A stretch of DNA of 23,351 nt from an uncultured Lachnospiraceae bacterium (lineage in GTDB: Bacteria; Bacillota; Clostridia; Lachnospirales; Lachnospiraceae). Positions 19,001 to 23,351 of the stretch are shown in pieces (within the stretch, counting starts at the first letter, position 1; each line of letters opens with the position of its first letter). Both the position numbers and the translations under genes were made by a program. The notes under the pieces are model-generated. The model did not search any database, was not told where the DNA came from, and worked only from the letters and a program-made list of their open reading frames with translations. The stretch lies in contig CAJTXN010000008.1 in NCBI GenBank assembly GCA_910583605.1, forward strand, positions 100,899 through 124,249, in the 5' to 3' direction.

Positions 19001-22000
19001 GCAGACAGAACCGTTGGGTATACATATGATGATAACCATAACCTGATAGATATCATAGACCCTATGGGTATTGCTGTGGCAAGGAATGTATATGATGAAG
19101 ACGGAAGACTGGTGGCAACGGTTGATGCAGATGGAAATAGGATAGAATACGAGCATGATCTTGACGGAAGGACAGAAATTGTAAGGGATAAACTTGGAAA
19201 TGTCACGGTATATACTTATGATACCAATGGCAACATTCTCAAGACAGTGGATGCACTTGGAAATATTACAACGAACACATATGATGAAAACAATAAATTG
19301 CTGACGAAGCTGGATGCATTAGGAAATATGACAAGTTATGAGTATGATGCAAAGGGCAATCGAATAAGACAATCGTGTGGAAATGGGACAGAAGTTAAAT
19401 TTTCTTATAATGAATTTAATTTAGTTAATTCGGTGTCAATGCATGAGATGACTAAAGTGTTAATAACATACGATTCAAAAAGTAATTTAACATCTACAAT
19501 TGATGCAAATGGTAATGAAACTGATTATGAGTATGAATCTAACGGAAAACTAAAAAGTATTTCTGATGAAATTGGAGTTTACAGAAGATATACTTATGAT
19601 AATGCCGGAAGGCTTGCCGGTATGTCGGATGCAAATGGAAATATTATTAATTATGAATATGATGATAAAGGTTATTTAAGAAGTAAGTCAACCGTTAACA
19701 GCTATAATAATCAGGTTATCAGTGTTAATTATCTGAACGATGAAGCAGGAAATGTGATTCAGGAGATTGCTGAAGATGGAACGATTATTTTTTATGAGTA
19801 TAATGACAATGATAAATTAACAGCAAAAACAGATTCGTTACATCGAAGAACGGAATATACCTATGATAATAGTGGAAATTTAAAAGTGATTCAATATCCG
19901 GATGGTACAACGGATAGTTTTACTTATGATGCAATGGGAAATACTGTAGGGACTTTGGATAGAAACGGTATTTCCAGCACTATGATTTATGATAAACTGG
20001 GTCAGTTATCTAAAATTAAATATTCAAATGGTACAGAGGAGTCCTATGAATATGATGCTGTAGGAAATATGATTAAGCAAAAAAGTATTTCAGGAGCAGA
20101 GACTTCTTATGAATATGATAAGTTGTACAGAAATACATCAATAACAGATGCATATGGAAATAAAACCAGTTATGAATATAATGATTTTTCACAACTGATA
20201 AAAGTTACCGATGCAAAAGGGAACATTTACAGATATGAATATGATTATAATGGAAACCAAACAAAAATAATTTATCCGGATGGTTCAACGATTTCTTATG
20301 AATTTGATGCACGCAACAGAAAAATATCAGAAACAGATGCAGAAGGCAATAAGATTTTGTATACGTATGATAAGAATGATAATCTTACAGGGGTTATTGA
20401 TGCATTAAATCATCTGACAACATATGAATATGACCATTTTGGGAATATATCAAAAAGTATTGATGCAAATGGAAATTATACAGAGTATTTATATGATGAT
20501 ATGAACCGATTACATTCAGTGAATGATATGCAGGGAAACACAATCAAATATGATTATGATGATGCCGGACGGTTAATTCAGGTTACGGATAAATGTGGAA
20601 GTATAATCGAATACACATATAATGAAAATGATCTGCTGGTCAAAGAACATAATATTGATGGTGATATAATTTATTCATATAATGATTTAAATCAATTAAT
20701 ATCCGTGACTGATAAAAATGGAGTTATCGATTATTCATATGATGACTTTAACAGATTATTATCTAAAAGAATGTATGATGATGTTATACTCCGGTATAGT
20801 TATGATGAGTGTAACCGTCTTGAATGTAAAAAGCTTATTATTGACAATCAGGAGAAAAACAGCACAACATATGAGTATGACATCTTAGACAGGATTACAC
20901 GTGTAGTTGATAAAAATGGAACTGCCACTGTTTATGAATATGATGCTCTTGGAAACAGACAGGCAGTAACATATCCAAACGGAGAAAAGATAATATATAC
21001 ATATGATCCATGTTCCAGGTTAAAAGAGGAATGCGTTACAGATAAAGATAATGTATTATTATATAAATATGTATACAGTAGGAATAAAAAGGGAAATGTG
21101 GTAAAAATCTCTGAATATACAGCGGATAACCAGTTGACTACTCAATATCAATATGATGATATGGACAAATTAATTCGTGAGGAGATAAGTACCTGTGATG
21201 GTAGTATATTCATTTTCTATAATTATGATGCTGTAGGAAACAGACTTGAAAAGAATGTAGAATTTAGTGGAAACATTTCCGCTATAGCGGAGAAGGATAG
21301 TAATTATTGCAACATAACGGAAGGAAAGATAATCTATTCATATAACAGTCTGAACCAGCTGATCAGAGAAGTGAATGGCAAAACAGAAGCATTGTACATT
21401 TATGATAGAAACGGAAATCTTATCAGGAATAACAGGGATGGCTGTACAATTGAATATACATATGATGCTAAAAATCAATTATTAAAGATATCAAAAATAT
21501 ATGGACAGGATACAGAAATCATAGAAACGTATTCTTATGATTATGCCGGAAACAGAATCAGGAAAACAACTGAGAAAGAAACAATACTATATGTCATAGA
21601 TGATAATACAAATTTAGCACAGGTAGAAGCGGAAATTACTGAAAATCACAAAATAAATACCTTGTATAATAGAGGGCAGGAATTAATTAGTATGGAAAAT
21701 AATTCCGAAGTATTATACTATATTTATGATGGACATGGAGATGTAAGAGCGCTTGTCAATGGCGATGGAGGAATTACAGATACATATAGATATGATGCAT
21801 ATGGTAATTTGTTAAGGAAAACGGGAACAACAGATAATAAGTATCTATATACAGGCCAATATTATGATGAATCAACGGGATTGTATTATCTGAGGGCAAG
21901 ATATGTAAATTTCGATAATGGTAATTTCTTAACAATGGATACTTATGATGGCAATACTTATGAACCTGTTTCGCTTCATAAATATTTATATGCACAGTCA

Positions 22001-22681
22001 AATCCGGTTACATACACAGACCCGACAGGACATTTTGCAATGGCCTGGGGAATGGCAGCAGAATCTGAATTAAGAGCGCAGCAGATGGCATATGATGCAA
22101 TGATAATGAGGATAGGAATGTCATTAATAGCATCATTATATTCCATGAAGGCAATTAAAAATGCAACAAATAATACATACTGTGTTATTGATATAGTAAT
22201 GGATGATATTGACTGGATTACGATAACAGCGTCAGAAAGCATAGACGAAATAAAGGCAAAATTAGAAGAAAAGCTGGCGGCCACATCGATAAGCAGGCGT
22301 GGAGATGGAAATATATATACGGTGTATACGCTTATGGATGCAAAAAAAGTGGAAAGGTATGTAGGCAGAACAAAAAATTTAGAGGAGAGATTGGCCGCGC
22401 ATGATAGACCGGATGGAGTAATCAGAATATATGGTTTAAAACTATGCCAGACTTTTTCTAATTTAACATATGAAATATGCAGGGGATTGGAACAATTATT
22501 GATGGTTTCAGTACATACCAGAGCATGGCTGGGAGAGAAAGGATATAACAAAATAAATGGAATTTCCCCTACCAATGTTAAAAAGGATTTGTATATATAT
22601 GAGGCATTAACATATTATGAGAATCAGAAGGATAATGAAAGGCTGAATTTAGAAGAAGCGATTAAAAATCCATGGCGGTAG
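13058..22681 (+). CDS. Giant secreted Rhs/YD-repeat toxin with GIY-YIG nuclease C-terminus
   Basis: This is a 3207-residue polymorphic toxin. Domains in order: a signal peptide with hydrophobic residues 19-35, cleaved perhaps near KTEAAGG (42-47); two carbohydrate-binding-like beta modules (about 47-270); an Ig-like module (275-390); a LamG-like beta sandwich (about 616-780); an acidic linker (861-883); about six Ig-like modules (1111-1738), several opening with PP; an Rhs entry motif with LTRNYDSRN and DFGTGWSMG; roughly 35-40 YD repeats (about 1828-2915); and the Rhs core from YLYTGQYYDESTGLYYLRARY to DPTGHF (near 2993). The last ~210 residues form a nuclease-like domain. An in-frame TTG at 12989 lies within the terminator; GAAAGGGAG at 13041-13049 sets the ATG at 13058. 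Expression is likely c-di-GMP-gated. A likely immunity gene follows after 15 bases. Confidence 0.93.
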   Translation: MNRVRLNSNTRKGRNIRRIISYLLIVAILVTSLSLDAFSRKTEAAGGYVTLYLKDDTATQWIGNDNAVIELVDNTYGHDRYIMTKVNSTTWSCKVPASIYNVTFNRLSPDKSTQWNSWSAGGRDGHSTYHATVFEHGYWDGTAVTDNEYFHEGDIIYLDFYGFLNWEQANAVFYVNFKGYSKADNNEQDITISSADSTKFSPILLTNEIETQVFKYVVTAEDEGTTSLRFFRGNSTTLWNNSVVLNYSDYKVGNNCVKVQGWDNTGYVCPYVPRRHITRIDSATVGVTGNRKVNRKIGIHFNLTGETDLLLQEDTEINIVKLDSNGNEVPAGEGEVYFILDETVSQWNHRELIFKQAGNYKISAVATDGYEDFSAETTISVVKDAEPQTMFDISCGEGESTNSPGIYVRNSEGTAHIFVTDASVSEFGDEISERTYVLYHDANNDGEFSNEEIIDTKTGNETEVLYELNTVGKYRVVLNIKETFTDTIPSLVDDSVYLRGSYAQDFETANQAPVSAMYMEKSNLSDIIFTAGNADGGLLSKYAEVTAGVEEKLAALGIDAKVSTVSTSALTAQDTFAWIEYDHNNYADWYNQCLPKHIQYNGSDIKMVGYFQAPLKDFLYVADNDSSRKVFEFDLQRDATDWHSMEGGGFLFNTVVSEDENYIQGYCILITGSGLKLVQINKTNLSGFRNGSYQNVQHAGRLLQTFGISNLYANHHFKIIIDGNNITVYDGDNIVINEYTLPDDGVEAYGYGPLISHISHGCSQQSYFTFKNIVMQTITGESLSDVVNNHEWTPGTNHYVINLSETSVPELSDNDRMADVAAALTSKDAMFFGIGNENTIDQYNSLVNAIDGKGENISLTYTEEDDEGEDNENGENEETDEITIETAVDRIVERITADIESKDYSIGYTITTDEKVIYKDTYNDPEGDEAGTEIWEYVYDASVFGEKYTEPENIQSSEPITMFANAGAYTVTHKVSDDPTKGNTALDSYIRWADTDEYQKIILAQNRPSASVTVTMTQKPSDSSRCMVNVIYECKDPDHPSDEKKGIREEKFFYREIGETEWIEGRFPTEVAMGSTYLIKYQVKDIEGTWSRPAVQAVRTSEAREYVRPDDTTPPQCSITVSKETVEIGETLYIEAVATDDYGVTGISLKVNGNEIATQPGRYSYVPDEAGNLEITLTASDICGNEGTAEKTVRVADKSDITPPTIIITSPKNGTVTGNVDIMGSITDDKALALYRVVQSRVITEEGQTDEQEEIVLAEGTKEIIDGKLATVEAESLESGTYKIEITATDKAGLSSSVYMLLTVEKTESGDRIPPAAMISDIALDNENSLIEITGTVSDETELKNYILNIYKKNSAGNDSEEILSVTGNQAKSEEILGTVSTQGLASGDYSVILMAEDSAGNQTTTKAGFIYTAGTSSDDISRSSDTEPPVIIAELNAEIKNESLKINLRGTIADESSLVYTVILGKKQSDGLISEALIIAAGDEDINDAEIASYSLKPYETGDYALIIEAEDAYGNLRKTEYTITVTPNGTVDEGYGGEAGGDGDEPGKGKLNLVLGRTAVSVEESVTAYLTYPDTAENVKLVLKNKKTEQESDLAIHGRTAEITAASYGKYEVILSADINGEKQSVSADLWFLDAADDTHPVAELITPESESILKTITDITGTVSDDKELKYYTLEYKQEGTDDYIELSRGTEPVINGTIGTLDTTKLLNGRYVLRLTAVDMAGHRIRTERYIYVEGNLKVGNMSIGFTDITSNVAGIPLSLTRNYDSRNKASGDFGTGWSMGLMDVRLKESSDICTGYSMTQVGQMLSTGYYLTQISCHDVVVTYGDGTSDRFELTISPERQALIPIYQVTVGFRCVTNPKLKLSINGGNTAMLYGSNLMFDDFDMLEYHSYILTREDGTKLYLDETHGLLSMEDTNGNKVSVTNAGFKHSDGNGITFTRDEHNRIIRAEETSNNGSVINKVEYAYDSNDNLIRVTDNADRTVGYTYDDNHNLIDIIDPMGIAVARNVYDEDGRLVATVDADGNRIEYEHDLDGRTEIVRDKLGNVTVYTYDTNGNILKTVDALGNITTNTYDENNKLLTKLDALGNMTSYEYDAKGNRIRQSCGNGTEVKFSYNEFNLVNSVSMHEMTKVLITYDSKSNLTSTIDANGNETDYEYESNGKLKSISDEIGVYRRYTYDNAGRLAGMSDANGNIINYEYDDKGYLRSKSTVNSYNNQVISVNYLNDEAGNVIQEIAEDGTIIFYEYNDNDKLTAKTDSLHRRTEYTYDNSGNLKVIQYPDGTTDSFTYDAMGNTVGTLDRNGISSTMIYDKLGQLSKIKYSNGTEESYEYDAVGNMIKQKSISGAETSYEYDKLYRNTSITDAYGNKTSYEYNDFSQLIKVTDAKGNIYRYEYDYNGNQTKIIYPDGSTISYEFDARNRKISETDAEGNKILYTYDKNDNLTGVIDALNHLTTYEYDHFGNISKSIDANGNYTEYLYDDMNRLHSVNDMQGNTIKYDYDDAGRLIQVTDKCGSIIEYTYNENDLLVKEHNIDGDIIYSYNDLNQLISVTDKNGVIDYSYDDFNRLLSKRMYDDVILRYSYDECNRLECKKLIIDNQEKNSTTYEYDILDRITRVVDKNGTATVYEYDALGNRQAVTYPNGEKIIYTYDPCSRLKEECVTDKDNVLLYKYVYSRNKKGNVVKISEYTADNQLTTQYQYDDMDKLIREEISTCDGSIFIFYNYDAVGNRLEKNVEFSGNISAIAEKDSNYCNITEGKIIYSYNSLNQLIREVNGKTEALYIYDRNGNLIRNNRDGCTIEYTYDAKNQLLKISKIYGQDTEIIETYSYDYAGNRIRKTTEKETILYVIDDNTNLAQVEAEITENHKINTLYNRGQELISMENNSEVLYYIYDGHGDVRALVNGDGGITDTYRYDAYGNLLRKTGTTDNKYLYTGQYYDESTGLYYLRARYVNFDNGNFLTMDTYDGNTYEPVSLHKYLYAQSNPVTYTDPTGHFAMAWGMAAESELRAQQMAYDAMIMRIGMSLIASLYSMKAIKNATNNTYCVIDIVMDDIDWITITASESIDEIKAKLEEKLAATSISRRGDGNIYTVYTLMDAKKVERYVGRTKNLEERLAAHDRPDGVIRIYGLKLCQTFSNLTYEICRGLEQLLMVSVHTRAWLGEKGYNKINGISPTNVKKDLYIYEALTYYENQKDNERLNLEEAIKNPWR
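22037..22678 (+). other. C-terminal toxin module of the Rhs protein, GIY-YIG-like nuclease
   Basis: After the DPTGHF boundary comes a short hydrophobic stretch (MRIGMSLIASLYSMKAI), then a domain matching GIY-YIG nucleases residue by residue. Tyr3090 (VYT) and Tyr3101 (YVG) are 11 apart, the same spacing as Tyr6 and Tyr17 of I-TevI. Arg3111 and His3115 (ERLAAH) reproduce its Arg27-x3-His31. Glu3145 in RGLEQ fits the metal-binding Glu, and Asn3164 or Asn3167 the late Asn. This points to a Mg-dependent DNA-cutting (possibly RNA-cutting) toxin delivered into competitors. The family match is by eye; target and activity are inference. Confidence 0.78.
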
Positions 22682-22696
22682 AAAGGAGCTGAATAT

Positions 22697-23351
22697 ATGG
22701 GAGCATGGGGAACCAAATTATATCAGAATGATATAGCTTCTGATATCAAGGAAAGTTATATTAACAAACAGCGTGCAGGCAGGACAGCGGAGGAAGCATT
22801 CAGGGAACTGATGGAAGAGAATCAGGCTGATTTTGAAGATGATGATGATAAGTATCATGCGTGGTATGCACTTGCAGATGTTATGTGGAAATACGGGCAT
22901 CTTACCGAAGAGATCAAGGGCAGGGTACTTAAACTGATAGAGAATGAGCCGGTTGAAGAACTATGGGTGAATCCAAAGGAAATAAAAAGCAGAACGGCGG
23001 TACTGGAGGGATTAAAACATAAGCTGATGTCTGAATTGCCGCCGTATAAAAAAATTGCCGTACATAAACCGTTTATAACAAGCTGGAAACCAGGACAGAT
23101 CTATTTCTATCAGATAAAAACGCTGCAGGATGATCCGGCATATGAAAGAACAAATAATTATATAGGTTGGTGGATCATTCTTTATGTAAAGGACTTGATG
23201 GAGAACGAATCGGTAGTGAAAGGAGTAAAAGATGTTTTGCCTCTGGTTTATGTTAAAATGTCAGAAAAAAAACCGGAAAATATCTGCGATATAAATAATG
23301 CGGATTTTATTACGCCATCATTTCCGACAGATACGGGAGAGGCGGTTTATA
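22697..23351 (+). CDS. Putative immunity protein, DUF4259-like N-terminus (3' end beyond window)
   Basis: Partial: 218 codons are visible with no stop. AGAAAGGAGC before the ATG is a strong ribosome site, and the start lies 15 bases after the toxin stop. The N-terminus MGAWGTKLYQNDIASDIKESY, the RAGRTAEEA helix and HAWYALADVMWKYGHLTEEIK follow the pattern of the DUF4259 family (typically MGAWGTGxFxND, then W-x-ALAxxQWKxGRL). The segment from about residue 115 (ELPPYKKIAVHKPF, IYFYQIKT, WWIILYV) looks like a second, beta-rich domain. No signal peptide is visible, so it is probably cytoplasmic. Position right behind a nuclease-tipped Rhs gene suggests it protects the producer; the immunity role is inference from context. 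Confidence 0.8.
   Translation, partial: MGAWGTKLYQNDIASDIKESYINKQRAGRTAEEAFRELMEENQADFEDDDDKYHAWYALADVMWKYGHLTEEIKGRVLKLIENEPVEELWVNPKEIKSRTAVLEGLKHKLMSELPPYKKIAVHKPFITSWKPGQIYFYQIKTLQDDPAYERTNNYIGWWIILYVKDLMENESVVKGVKDVLPLVYVKMSEKKPENICDINNADFITPSFPTDTGEAVY

Noticed and set aside
18540..21800. Regular short repeats considered as a possible CRISPR or DNA repeat array
   Set aside because: The periodicity is at the protein level (YD repeats), units vary in sequence and length, and the frame is open throughout.
21976..22575. 199-codon open frame on the minus strand opposite the toxin tip
   Set aside because: No recognisable protein features and no convincing ribosome site; it appears to be a mirror of the coding strand.

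Overview
The window looks like a chromosomal segment of a Gram-positive anaerobe of the Clostridia, most likely a Lachnospiraceae-type gut bacterium. This rests on gene content (GatCAB, a Bacillus-type Fe-S PurF, LuxS, YitT), strong AGGAGG-type ribosome sites, moderate-to-low GC and a c-di-GMP riboswitch ahead of a giant surface protein. The species call is inference; no rRNA is present.

Positions 1-8.6 kb are housekeeping. gatC-gatA-gatB encode the three subunits of the tRNA-dependent amidotransferase. After a clear sigma-A-type promoter come purC-purF-purB and a second PurF-like gene, closed by a textbook intrinsic terminator. The second PurF-like protein lacks the N-terminal nucleophilic Cys and the usual glutamine-site motifs, but keeps the PRPP loop and the Fe-S cysteines.

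Positions 8.6-12.8 kb hold a YgjP-type zinc metallopeptidase and then a gene-free 413-bp gap. That gap contains a large nested palindromic element (about 240-300 nt). Next come luxS-mtnN, two consecutive steps of S-adenosylhomocysteine recycling, with a clean promoter. A membrane-anchored polysaccharide deacetylase lies on the minus strand, convergent with and overlapping mtnN, and a YitT-family membrane protein follows.

Positions 12.8-23.35 kb form a toxin locus. A strong promoter leads into a GEMM-I (c-di-GMP-I) riboswitch followed by a 12-bp-stem intrinsic terminator. Behind it is one 9.6-kb gene for a secreted 3207-residue Rhs/YD-repeat protein. Its N-terminal half carries carbohydrate-binding-like, LamG-like and Ig-like domains; then come a long YD-repeat shell, an Rhs core ending in DPTG, and a C-terminal module that matches the GIY-YIG nuclease motif. 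Fifteen bases downstream starts a gene, cut by the window edge, resembling the DUF4259 family and well placed to be the cognate immunity protein. Together this reads as a c-di-GMP-gated, surface-displayed nuclease toxin with its immunity gene, the most interesting system in the window.
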